The notes beneath the pieces were generated by a model. That model saw only the letters and a list, made by a program, of their open reading frames with translations. It did no database searches and had not been told where the DNA came from. This document shows positions 1 through 7,804 of a stretch of DNA of 64,000 bases, piece by piece; within the stretch, counting starts at the first letter, position 1, and each line of letters starts with the position of its first letter. The position numbers and the translations under genes are program-made. The DNA comes from Peribacillus sp044761665 (lineage in GTDB: Bacteria; Bacillota; Bacilli; Bacillales; DSM-1321), in the NCBI RefSeq assembly GCF_044761665.1, contig NZ_JBIWCW010000008.1, forward strand, positions 62,001-126,000, written 5' to 3'.

Positions 1-83
1 AGATGGATGATCTTCAAGAATTCGATGCAGAAAAATATGTATATGGCCTCTTTGCCGATATTATCGAAAAAGAAGAAGTATAA
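1..83 (+). CDS. ftsY: FtsY, signal recognition particle receptor GTPase (3' end only)
   Basis: Only the last 26 codons are present, ending in TAA. The peptide contains M-D-D-L-Q-E-F-D, then Y-V-Y-G-L-F-A-D, which matches the extreme C-terminus of FtsY NG domains (the 'GEK-x-DDLQ-F ... GLF' ending). FtsY docks the SRP-ribosome complex at the membrane and works with Ffh, whose gene lies 12.7 kb downstream. In B. subtilis ftsY is followed directly by ylxM-ffh. Here a terminator and seven unrelated genes intervene. The identification rests on this short tail plus gene order. Confidence 0.8.
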   Translation, partial: MDDLQEFDAEKYVYGLFADIIEKEEV

Positions 84-99
84 AGGTAATTAATCGTAG

Positions 100-128
100 C
101 CGGAAGGGATTTTCCCTTCCGGTTTTTT
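100..128 (+). terminator. Rho-independent terminator after ftsY
   Basis: A perfect 10-bp stem, CCGGAAGGGA (100-109) and TCCCTTCCGG (113-122), with a 3-nt loop, is followed by six T residues. It lies 16 nt after the ftsY stop codon. Confidence 0.92.
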
Positions 129-137
129 GAGTTTTAA

Positions 138-165
138 TTAACTTTTTTTATATTTTTTGTATACT
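138..165 (+). promoter_or_regulatory. Candidate sigma-A promoter for the 12-kb cluster
   Basis: TTAACT (138-143) is followed by a 16-nt spacer and TATACT (160-165). The -10 is good and the -35 matches TTGACA at four of six positions. It lies just after the ftsY terminator and about 50 nt before the first gene of the cluster, in a very AT-rich stretch where chance matches are common. Confidence 0.4.
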
Positions 166-217
166 TTTACCGAATGCAATCGTCTATTAGGAGTAAAGAA
201 AAAAAGGAGGAGTCAGA

Positions 218-2599
218 TTGTTCAGAAAAATAAAGGGAGTTTCAGCTTGTTTGTTATTTTTTGCCTTATTTTTTCCTATCCATACAATTCAAGCTAAAGC
301 AGCAGACCCGGATATAAAAATCTCGATTGAAACAGGGTTTGATGGATACATAACTAGCACGAAGGCTATGCCGATGACCGTACATATTGAAAATAAGGGG
401 GAAGCTTTCAGCGGCACGCTGATTTTTCAATTTCAAGCCGATTATGAATTTGGAGGTTCGCAAATCTTAAAAGTGGAATTGCCAAAGGGTAGTAAGAAGA
501 CCTATTCCATTTCACTTCCGGGGTATACGGATGAAAATTACAGTTATAATGGAATGCCATTGACGAAGACAATCTATCTCTATGAGGGAGATTGGAAGAA
601 TGGTAAAGAAGTAGACTATTCAGGTCCCAAGGTATTGACACCAAAATTCTTTGATGAAAGCAAGGACTTGATTGGAGTATTAAGTGAAAAATACGACCGT
701 TTGACTGAATTGAGAATTTTACCATCACTTCAAGCAACGATGATTGAATTGAAAAAAGAAGAACTACCAAAGCAGTCAATTGGTTATGAAATGTTCGATT
801 ATTTAATCGTTGATGAATTTGCCATTGCCGCCTTGGATGAGGCTCAGCAGAAAGCGTTAAAGAGTTGGATACAGTCTGGTGGTATGTTAATCGCCGGTGC
901 TTCTCCGAATGGCGCTCAATTATACGGGTCCCTTTATAATCTTCTACCAATGAAGATGGATAATGAAATCAAGATGGATTCATCTTTTCTTACAGAAAAG
1001 AAAAAGGACCGCCCTTCCTTTGAACAATTGCCTGGTTTTATTGGTGAGGTAGAAAAGGGGGCAGAGATCATTGCGAAAAGCGGGGAATCACCGGCCGTTG
1101 TCAAAAAGCAATATGGAAGCGGGATGATTGTCCAGACGGCCTTTTCACTAGGAGACGAGCCACTCGCCTCTTGGAAGGGCTATGGCACCTCGTTTGAAGC
1201 GATTATAAATAAGGTGGAGTTGAATGCATTTTCCACTTCGAGAGAGTTCATGGATGGAGCAAGCTGGGAAATGAATGAGCCCAATAGTTACTTTGATGAT
1301 ACGACTCTATCCGTCACTCAATTGTTATTGCTGCTATTAGTCTACATTGTGATCATTGTACCGATTTTATTTTTGGTCCTGAAGAAAATGGACAAAAGGG
1401 AGCATGCCTGGTGGATCATTCCTTTGATTGCTTGTATTACGACGGTTTTGACTTTCGCCGTCGGAGCGAAAGACCGTCTTGCCAAGCCGCAACTCAATCA
1501 ATTGGGAATCTATCAAGTTGAGGATAACCAAATTGTCGGCATTCAATCGAATGTCCTTCTATCCAATAAAGGCGGCGATTACAACCTGACATTCCCGAAA
1601 AATGAGTTGGTTGCGATGCCAATGACGCAGGAGGGGTTAGGTGGAAGCCTGAAACGGGCACCATTGCTTGAAGAAAAGGCAACCGATACGGAATTGACCT
1701 TTCCAAACGTCGAATATTGGTCTACCCGATCATTCATAGGTAAGGTCCACAAGGAAAATGCAGGTCAATTCAAGACAAATCTGACAGTTGAAAATAAGAC
1801 CTTGACCGGTACGATTCAAAATGAGACACCATATGACTTTAAGGAATTGATGATCATGACCGGCAATGAAAAAATCAATCTCGGAACGTTGAAGAAGGGA
1901 GAACGGATCAAGGTAAACGAAAGGGTAAAGAGTGATTTCTTGTTTAAACCTTATGGAACGACTTCGTCATCTTGGAATAATGGAACTACGAGAAAAAAAA
2001 TCGATCTTGAAAAAATGCGTAGGGATCAACTTCTTTATCTGACGGAATCTTATTTCTTAGGAGTATCGACAAAGTCCGACCCGGTTATCAGCGGGATAAC
2101 CGACGATGAAATCGTTGATGTTACACTGCCGAAGAATCCGAAAAAGAATATAGAGAATTTAGTTTTCCAAACATTTAACGCGAAAATCATTTTTGCCGGA
2201 GAAGTGACATTGTCAAAAGAAATGTTCAAGCGCTCAGTGAATGTACTCCGCGGTTCTTTTGGGGAAGAAGAAGGATTTGGAACGTATTGGTTCGATAGGG
2301 GAGAATATGAATATATCAGTTCGATTCCTCAACTCATGAAGGACAAAACCTTCAAAACGGAAGAAATGACGATAAAGTTCGGCAAACAAAATGTTAAGTA
2401 TGAACTTTATAATTTTTCAACTGGTAAGTATGAACCGATAGCTGATGAAGAACGGGAAATCACCTTCAAAGGGAAGAAGGATATCTCCGATTATATATCA
2501 AAAAGAGGGGACATCCAAATTAAGATCATTAAAGATAATGATGATGAGCCAAATGTGAGAGGGCCGCAAATCAATGTGAAGGGAGTAGTGGAGAAATGA
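218..2599 (+). CDS. Secreted/membrane protein of a MoxR-VWA-ABC cluster, amidotransferase-like fold
   Basis: 793 aa with a TTG start preceded by AAAGGAGG at 203-210. The N-terminus is a signal peptide (basic start, hydrophobic core at about 10-24, AKA-A cleavage-like site). A beta-rich extracellular part follows, then a segment at about 150-235 (LIVDEFAIAAL ... LKSWIQSGGMLIAGA) that looks like the class I glutamine-amidotransferase-like fold often seen in VWA/BatA-associated proteins. No catalytic Cys is evident there. Two membrane helices lie at about 366-390 and 400-418, followed by about 370 mostly extracellular residues. It overlaps the ABC ATPase gene by four bases (ATGA). I do not recognise a named family. 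An exported partner of the downstream transporter and VWA proteins is inferred from context only. Confidence 0.8.
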   Translation: MFRKIKGVSACLLFFALFFPIHTIQAKAADPDIKISIETGFDGYITSTKAMPMTVHIENKGEAFSGTLIFQFQADYEFGGSQILKVELPKGSKKTYSISLPGYTDENYSYNGMPLTKTIYLYEGDWKNGKEVDYSGPKVLTPKFFDESKDLIGVLSEKYDRLTELRILPSLQATMIELKKEELPKQSIGYEMFDYLIVDEFAIAALDEAQQKALKSWIQSGGMLIAGASPNGAQLYGSLYNLLPMKMDNEIKMDSSFLTEKKKDRPSFEQLPGFIGEVEKGAEIIAKSGESPAVVKKQYGSGMIVQTAFSLGDEPLASWKGYGTSFEAIINKVELNAFSTSREFMDGASWEMNEPNSYFDDTTLSVTQLLLLLLVYIVIIVPILFLVLKKMDKREHAWWIIPLIACITTVLTFAVGAKDRLAKPQLNQLGIYQVEDNQIVGIQSNVLLSNKGGDYNLTFPKNELVAMPMTQEGLGGSLKRAPLLEEKATDTELTFPNVEYWSTRSFIGKVHKENAGQFKTNLTVENKTLTGTIQNETPYDFKELMIMTGNEKINLGTLKKGERIKVNERVKSDFLFKPYGTTSSSWNNGTTRKKIDLEKMRRDQLLYLTESYFLGVSTKSDPVISGITDDEIVDVTLPKNPKKNIENLVFQTFNAKIIFAGEVTLSKEMFKRSVNVLRGSFGEEEGFGTYWFDRGEYEYISSIPQLMKDKTFKTEEMTIKFGKQNVKYELYNFSTGKYEPIADEEREITFKGKKDISDYISKRGDIQIKIIKDNDDEPNVRGPQINVKGVVEK

Positions 2600-3531
2600 T
2601 AGAAATTTTACAGTTAACGAAGCAGTACGGCACTTTCACTGCATTGGATCACTTAGATTTGCAAATAGACAAAGGAACCGTGTTTGGCTTCGTCGGTCAA
2701 AATGGTGCAGGGAAGTCCACGACTTTTTCCATTTTGGCAACCCTGCTTGCCCCCACTTCGGGTACAGCTTATATCAATGGTTACAATATATCGAAGGAAC
2801 CTAAGCAAGTCCGCAGCCAAATTGGTTATATGCCCGACTTTTTCGGTGTGTACGATCAGTTGAAGGCCGAAGAGTACCTGGATTTTTACGGGGCGAGTTA
2901 TGGCATACCGCTTTCGGAACGGAGTAAGCTGATTCCACAATTGCTCGAGCTCGTGAATTTATCGGATAAAAAGGATTCCTATGTGGACCTTTTATCAAGG
3001 GGGATGAAGCAACGGCTTTGTCTTGCTAGGAGCCTGATCCACGACCCGGAAGTGCTTATCTTGGATGAACCAGCTTCCGGGCTCGATCCGAGGGCTCGTG
3101 TTGAAATGCGCGAGATATTAAAGGAACTGAAGTATATGGGGAAAACGATTTTGATTTCGTCCCATATTTTACCTGAACTTGCTGAAATGTGTGATGTGCT
3201 GGGCATTATCGATCAGGGGAAATTGAAAGCGCAAGGGTCGGTTGCTGAAATCCAGCATAAGCTGCAGGGGGAAAAAAGCCTAATCATAAAGGTTCGTGAG
3301 GATATCGAGCGATCCATCGCTTTTTTAGAAGATATTCCGGATATTACCCAGATCAATACCCATGTGGATGAAAAAACGATTCAGTTTTTATTCAAAGGAG
3401 ATGCCGAGGCTCAACAACACCTGCTTAAGTCCTGTATGATGCAAGATTTACCGATTGTCTCTTTTTCGGAAATTGAGACGGATCTTGAGGATGTGTTCAT
3501 GGAAATCACGAAAGGGGTTGAACTGTCATGA
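2596..3531 (+). CDS. ABC transporter ATP-binding protein
   Basis: 311 aa. Walker A GQNGAGKST is at 34-42, a degenerate signature LSRGMKQ is at 133-139, and Walker B LILDE with its catalytic Glu is at about 154-158, followed by the D-loop SGLDP. A C-terminal extension of about 90 residues is typical of CcmA/NatA-type export ATPases that pair with ABC-2 permeases. It starts inside the stop of the previous gene and its own stop overlaps the permease start (ATGA), so the three products are probably translationally coupled. The substrate cannot be read from the sequence. Gliding-type (GldA-like) transporters have a similar layout, but no specific assignment is made. Confidence 0.93.
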   Translation: MIEILQLTKQYGTFTALDHLDLQIDKGTVFGFVGQNGAGKSTTFSILATLLAPTSGTAYINGYNISKEPKQVRSQIGYMPDFFGVYDQLKAEEYLDFYGASYGIPLSERSKLIPQLLELVNLSDKKDSYVDLLSRGMKQRLCLARSLIHDPEVLILDEPASGLDPRARVEMREILKELKYMGKTILISSHILPELAEMCDVLGIIDQGKLKAQGSVAEIQHKLQGEKSLIIKVREDIERSIAFLEDIPDITQINTHVDEKTIQFLFKGDAEAQQHLLKSCMMQDLPIVSFSEIETDLEDVFMEITKGVELS

Positions 3532-4379
3532 AGAGCTGGCTGATGAATCCTGTTTTGAATAAAGAATTTAAGCTGCGCTTTCGGTCATTTAAAAGTTTTT
3601 TAGGTGTATTATTCTATGTTCTTGCCATCGGGGCCATCGTTATCGGTATGATTTTTATCCAATCGCTTACTAGTATGGGCGGGCGTATTGACCCGGACGC
3701 AAGCCGGGGCATGTTCGTCTTTCTATCCGTTATCCAACTGGCCTTGGTCTTGTTCATTACACCTGGGCTGACGGCAGGTGTCATCTCGAGTGAGAGGGAG
3801 CGTCAGACATTGAATATTTTATTGACCACCTCCCAAAGTTCGGCAGGCATCATTTTCGGAAAATTAATTTCATCCATTTCATACTTGTTATTATTGGTGG
3901 TGGCCAGTTTACCGCTGTATAGCATTGTCTTTTTATTCGGCGGAATTTCCCCGACTCAGCTTTTGATGGTGCTAGGCTTCAATGTCTTTACCGTCATTGT
4001 ATATGGCAGCATCGGGGTGCTTTTCTCTACTCTCGTTCGTAAAACCATTGCGGCGATGGTCACTACCTATGGCATGACCTTGTTTTTAGTCGGTGGAACA
4101 GCTTTGTTGACTTTGCTTTTTGGGTCCATGGCAGCCATGAATCAGGGGAATGCGGCGGCAGCGGCTGTCAACCCTTTCCCGTACTTGGCGGCCATGTTAA
4201 ACACTCCCATTGTCATGATTGGTTTTCTTGAACCGACATACTCTGAGGAGATCGGTCGATTGTCGGGGATACACTTCCCGCTTTGGGCATCCCATTTGAT
4301 TTGTTACACACTACTTTTTATCGGCTCCGTTTTACTCAGTGTGAAAAAGTTACGAGTCAAGATGAAGGCGAAGCGATGA
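3528..4379 (+). CDS. ABC-2 type transporter permease
   Basis: 283 aa with six likely membrane helices: about 23-46, 63-83, 108-130, 137-165, 172-195 and 257-275. The N-terminal 'NPVLNKEFKLRFRS' amphipathic start and the 'SSERERQTLNILLTT' motif after the second helix are characteristic of ABC-2 permeases of the ABC-2/GldF kind. It partners the preceding ATPase, whose stop codon overlaps its ATG. Its own stop overlaps the next start at 4376. The cargo is unknown. The 793-aa protein upstream could be an accessory or substrate-binding subunit, an inference from adjacency. Confidence 0.9.
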   Translation: MKSWLMNPVLNKEFKLRFRSFKSFLGVLFYVLAIGAIVIGMIFIQSLTSMGGRIDPDASRGMFVFLSVIQLALVLFITPGLTAGVISSERERQTLNILLTTSQSSAGIIFGKLISSISYLLLLVVASLPLYSIVFLFGGISPTQLLMVLGFNVFTVIVYGSIGVLFSTLVRKTIAAMVTTYGMTLFLVGGTALLTLLFGSMAAMNQGNAAAAAVNPFPYLAAMLNTPIVMIGFLEPTYSEEIGRLSGIHFPLWASHLICYTLLFIGSVLLSVKKLRVKMKAKR

Positions 4380-5923
4380 ATAAGGAACCAATGGATGACC
4401 AGAACCAGTTTCTCAAGCTGATTAAGCCCATTCAACGGCAACTTATCACCCAGCATGTGATGAGGGAGGGGCAGCTTTTGCTCATTGCCCTCTCTGCATG
4501 GGCGGTTTTGGTTTTTTTTGCGGCACGTATCGTGGTCATTCCCTTTGTTTTTCGATATTTTTTCATTGGAATGATCTGTTTGATAGCTTTTATTGTTTAT
4601 AGAATCATTAAAAGAAAACCAGGTAACAAGACGGCTGTTTTGCTGTTTAACCAGTTTGTTCCAGATGACAGGGTCGTGACGGGATTTTCTTTTCTAGGGG
4701 AGGCCGGTGAGCTTAAATCGCTTCAGCTTAAGAACGCTATCCACCATATGAAGATCCATCAAGAGGAGGCACTTAGGCAAAAGAAAAAATGGGTGCAACC
4801 GAAATTGCTGACCCTTGCGATTTGTTTAGCAACAGGAGGGGTTCTTTTAGCAATTTTTCCAAATCAGAAAATGGATCAAGCCCGACAGGCTGAAGAAGAA
4901 ATCAAGATTGTCGAGGAAGTGGAAAAAGAGCTTGAGGAAAAGGCGAAGGAAATGAAGGATCCGGCTGTCGAAAAGACATTAAAAGAGGTAAAAGAGAAAG
5001 TTGTACGTGAGAAAAAAGCCGAGAAGGCCCTTGAGGCCCTAGCCAAACAATCTAGTGAGCTACAATTAAAAGAAATGAAGGAAAAGGAAAAGCAGAAGCT
5101 TCTTGAAACATGGCAAGACGAGACAAAAAAGGCTGGCCTTACGGATTTGTCCAAGGCACTTGAACAAAAAGACATCCCACTGGTCGAAAAGGAACTGAGA
5201 AAATTAAATGAAAGGTGGGAAGAGCTTTCTGAAGAGCAGAAACGGGCACTAGAGAGCTACACAGAACAGGAAAATCAATTAAGTGAAGAACAGATGGACT
5301 CATTGATGAAGCAGTTGGGGGAGGCAATGGAATCGGGAGAACTTGCCAAGCAGTTAGCTACTGCCAATCAAGCCGTTCGTCAGGCGGGAAGCCAGCTCCA
5401 GAATAAACTGAGCCAAAATGGAACCCCTTCCTCTCAAACAGCTTTTTCTAACAGCGATGGGACACAGGGCAACCAGGCTGCCAATCAACCCCTAGGACAG
5501 CCTTCGGCTACACCCAATGCCCAGCCTAACGCCAATGCAGGGAATAATTCCGGAAGTCAACAAGGCCAAGGCCAAGGGCAAGGACAAGGCCAAGGTCAGG
5601 GTCAAGGCCAAGGAGCGAATGGTGGTGGAGGAAAAGGAGGCACGACAGGTGGAGCTGGGCAAGGTTCACGGGAAATGCTGACGATTCCCGAAAAGACCGA
5701 TGGGAAGCAGAATACGGAAACCGATAACGGAAAGCTTGGTGAGGGAAGTGGCGAACAGGAGGAGGCGGACGGCCCAGTATTGCGAGGGAACCTGCGTAAC
5801 TATGAGGAGGTCTATCAGCAGTATGAGAAATCCTATCGCCAAAGTACCGATCGACTTAGATTACCATCTGATTTGAATGATATCGTTAAGAATTACTATA
5901 ACAAGCTTGATCCGGAAAGGTAG
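4376..5923 (+). CDS. Membrane and coiled-coil protein with Gln-Gly repeat (DUF4175-like layout)
   Basis: 515 aa. The ATG at 4376 overlaps the permease stop (ATGA). An upstream in-frame start at 4283 would overlap the permease by 97 bases and is rejected. Three membrane helices are visible (about 33-54, 56-74 and 143-162), followed by a highly charged, Glu/Lys-rich coiled coil at about 166-310. Next comes a low-complexity Gln/Asn/Gly/Ser region containing nine Gln-Gly dipeptides, then a short conserved C-terminus (YEEVYQQYEKSYRQSTDRL) predicted to be helical. The layout resembles DUF4175-type proteins found beside MoxR/VWA genes in other bacteria. The function is unknown. It may scaffold the membrane VWA complex. 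Confidence 0.82.
   Translation: MNKEPMDDQNQFLKLIKPIQRQLITQHVMREGQLLLIALSAWAVLVFFAARIVVIPFVFRYFFIGMICLIAFIVYRIIKRKPGNKTAVLLFNQFVPDDRVVTGFSFLGEAGELKSLQLKNAIHHMKIHQEEALRQKKKWVQPKLLTLAICLATGGVLLAIFPNQKMDQARQAEEEIKIVEEVEKELEEKAKEMKDPAVEKTLKEVKEKVVREKKAEKALEALAKQSSELQLKEMKEKEKQKLLETWQDETKKAGLTDLSKALEQKDIPLVEKELRKLNERWEELSEEQKRALESYTEQENQLSEEQMDSLMKQLGEAMESGELAKQLATANQAVRQAGSQLQNKLSQNGTPSSQTAFSNSDGTQGNQAANQPLGQPSATPNAQPNANAGNNSGSQQGQGQGQGQGQGQGQGQGANGGGGKGGTTGGAGQGSREMLTIPEKTDGKQNTETDNGKLGEGSGEQEEADGPVLRGNLRNYEEVYQQYEKSYRQSTDRLRLPSDLNDIVKNYYNKLDPER
5561..5614 (+). repeat. In-frame hexanucleotide repeat, nine copies of CAAGGN
   Basis: Nine consecutive six-base units of the form CA(A/G)GG(N) encode nine Gln-Gly dipeptides. 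The third positions vary between copies, which shows the repeat has partly decayed and is selected or tolerated as protein. Gain or loss of units keeps the frame. Confidence 0.95.
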
Positions 5924-5930
5924 TGGGGAA

Positions 5931-6935
5931 ATGAAGGAGAAAGAACAGCAATTTACTGAAGCAGCGACAATGATTGAGAGTGTGAAACGGGAGATTTCCC
6001 GTTTTATCGTTGGCCAGGAAGAAGTAATCGATCAAGTTTTATGGAGCATTTTTGCAGGTGGACACGTATTGCTTGAAGGGTTGCCGGGTCTGGGAAAGAC
6101 GATGCTCGTTCGGACAATTTCGGAGTGCATGGATTTACATTTTTCTAGAATCCAATTTACACCGGATTTGATGCCTTCCGATATTACGGGAACCATGCTG
6201 TTGCAACCGGGAGAAGATGGAAAGCAGCAGTTTATCTTCCATGAGGGGCCGCTTTTTTCGAATATCGTCTTGGCTGATGAAATCAACCGGGCGACGCCGA
6301 AGACGCAAAGTTCACTGTTAGAGGCAATGGGGGAGAAAACTGTGACGGTCATGGGCGAGACGAAACAGCTTGAACAGCCGTTCTTTGTGCTTGCGACCCA
6401 GAATCCAATCGATATGGAGGGAACGTATCCTTTGCCAGAAGCTCAGATGGACAGGTTCATCTGTAAAATTCTTGTCCGTTATCCAACAAAACAGGAACTA
6501 AAGCAGATTGTCCTACGAACGACAGGCATAGACACCATTTCCATTGAAAAAGCTGCCTCCATTGAAGATGTCTTGTTTATACAGCAACTAGTGAAAGAGG
6601 TGCTTGTTTCAGATGAGATGTTGGATTATGCGGTTTCCATCATATCGAGTTCCCACCCGGATGGGGAGGAATCGCCTGACGTTGTCCGGAAATATGTCCA
6701 ATTCGGAAGTGGACCACGTGGCTTGCAGAGTCTAATTAAGATGGCAAAGGCAAGGGCTTTATTCGCAGGACGTTATCATGTTTCGGCCGGTGATTTGAAG
6801 CAGACGGCCTATCCTGTGCTAAGGCATCGGATTTTACTGAATTTCGAAGCGGAAGCAAGTGGGATACTGGCTGATTCCATTATTGCCGAAGTCGTCGAGT
6901 CAGCGTACAAATTAGGAATAGGAACTTCCTTATGA
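5931..6935 (+). CDS. MoxR-family AAA+ ATPase
   Basis: 334 aa starting at the ATG at 5931, seven bases after the previous stop. An in-frame start at 5877 lies within the upstream gene and is less likely. Walker A GLPGLGKT is at about 50-57 and Walker B VLADEINRA at about 113-121. Sensor 1 is in 'FFVLATQNPIDMEGTYPLPEAQMDRF', a hallmark of the MoxR proper branch. MoxR ATPases are chaperone-like and act with VWA-domain proteins to mature or activate protein complexes. The DUF58 gene and two VWA genes directly follow, as in bat and moxR operons. The client is not known. Confidence 0.94.
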   Translation: MKEKEQQFTEAATMIESVKREISRFIVGQEEVIDQVLWSIFAGGHVLLEGLPGLGKTMLVRTISECMDLHFSRIQFTPDLMPSDITGTMLLQPGEDGKQQFIFHEGPLFSNIVLADEINRATPKTQSSLLEAMGEKTVTVMGETKQLEQPFFVLATQNPIDMEGTYPLPEAQMDRFICKILVRYPTKQELKQIVLRTTGIDTISIEKAASIEDVLFIQQLVKEVLVSDEMLDYAVSIISSSHPDGEESPDVVRKYVQFGSGPRGLQSLIKMAKARALFAGRYHVSAGDLKQTAYPVLRHRILLNFEAEASGILADSIIAEVVESAYKLGIGTSL

Positions 6936-7795
6936 TGATATCTTATGCTTTTTTAGAAAGGCTCCAGAAAAAGAGATTACTAGTGAAAACGAGGAAACGC
7001 GGGCTACATAAAGGTTCGAGACGGTCTAATGCTTTTGGTTCCTCGCTAGAGTTTTCCGATTTCCGGGCCTATCAACCGGGAGATGATGTTCGGCAAATTG
7101 ATTGGAATGTATTTGGCCGGACCCAGAAGCATTATATAAAAAGGTTTCTCGATGAACAGGAGCTCTCCGTAGTCATCTATTTGGATATGACCTCTTCAAT
7201 GCGTGCACACCCGGGGAAATGGGAACAAGCCCGGAAGCTTGCGGCTTCGTTAAGCTTTGTCGTTCTTGCGGGTGAAGACCGTTTAACTTTTATCCCGGTC
7301 GCTACCCATTCCGCCCCCATTCGACGAAAAGGTGCGGTTCACCGTAAAGGAGTTTTTCGAGAGATAGCTGGATTAGAAGATACGGAGAGAAGCGGGGATT
7401 TTTATGAGCAGCTTGGCAAAGTGATGGCGAGGAATCAGCAGCTTGCGATTATCATCTCGGATGGTCTTGAGCCAATTGAAAAGGTGGAGGCTACATTAAG
7501 AAAGCTGTGCTCGGCCAGGCAAGAGATCTGGTTCATTCAACTGCTGGGGAATGAAGAAATTCAGCCGGTGTATGATGGGGACTTGAAATTAGTGGATAGT
7601 GAAATGGGAACAGCGGTCAATGTCAGCCTCAATCCTACGCTTATCGGAAACTATCAAAGGCGACTTGCCCAGCATAACGAGCAGCTTGAAGCTGTCTGTA
7701 GAAGGTTTGGCAGCCACTATATGCTTGTAAATGCCGATACCGATATCCAAACGATCTTGTTTCACGATTTTCCACGCCACGTGCTAATGAATTGA
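6932..7795 (+). CDS. DUF58 domain protein (VWA-like MoxR partner)
   Basis: 287 aa, starting within an ATGA overlap with moxR. A second ATG at 6935 is possible. The DUF58 core is plain: the basic 'SRRSNAFGSSLEFSDFRAY' lead, 'QPGDDVRQIDWNVFGR', then a VWA-like beta strand 'VIYLDMTSSM' carrying a variant DxTxS metal site. No membrane helix is seen, so it is probably cytosolic. DUF58 proteins nearly always accompany MoxR ATPases and may link them to membrane VWA proteins. B. subtilis has a separate MoxR-DUF58 pair (YeaC-YeaD), but the surrounding genes differ here. Confidence 0.93.
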   Translation: MMISYAFLERLQKKRLLVKTRKRGLHKGSRRSNAFGSSLEFSDFRAYQPGDDVRQIDWNVFGRTQKHYIKRFLDEQELSVVIYLDMTSSMRAHPGKWEQARKLAASLSFVVLAGEDRLTFIPVATHSAPIRRKGAVHRKGVFREIAGLEDTERSGDFYEQLGKVMARNQQLAIIISDGLEPIEKVEATLRKLCSARQEIWFIQLLGNEEIQPVYDGDLKLVDSEMGTAVNVSLNPTLIGNYQRRLAQHNEQLEAVCRRFGSHYMLVNADTDIQTILFHDFPRHVLMN

Positions 7796-7804
7796 GGTGA
7801 AGTT

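Noticed and set aside
408..950. 180-codon open frame on the minus strand
   Set aside because: It lies inside the first cluster gene, has no ribosome site and reads as a low-conservation shadow of the coding strand.
4283..4375. Longer N-terminus for the coiled-coil protein starting at 4283
   Set aside because: It would overlap the permease gene by 97 bases and has no ribosome site. The ATGA overlap at 4376 fits the pattern of the neighbouring genes.
5561..5614. CRISPR-like array
   Set aside because: The units are six bases long with no spacers and code for Gln-Gly, so this is a simple coding repeat.
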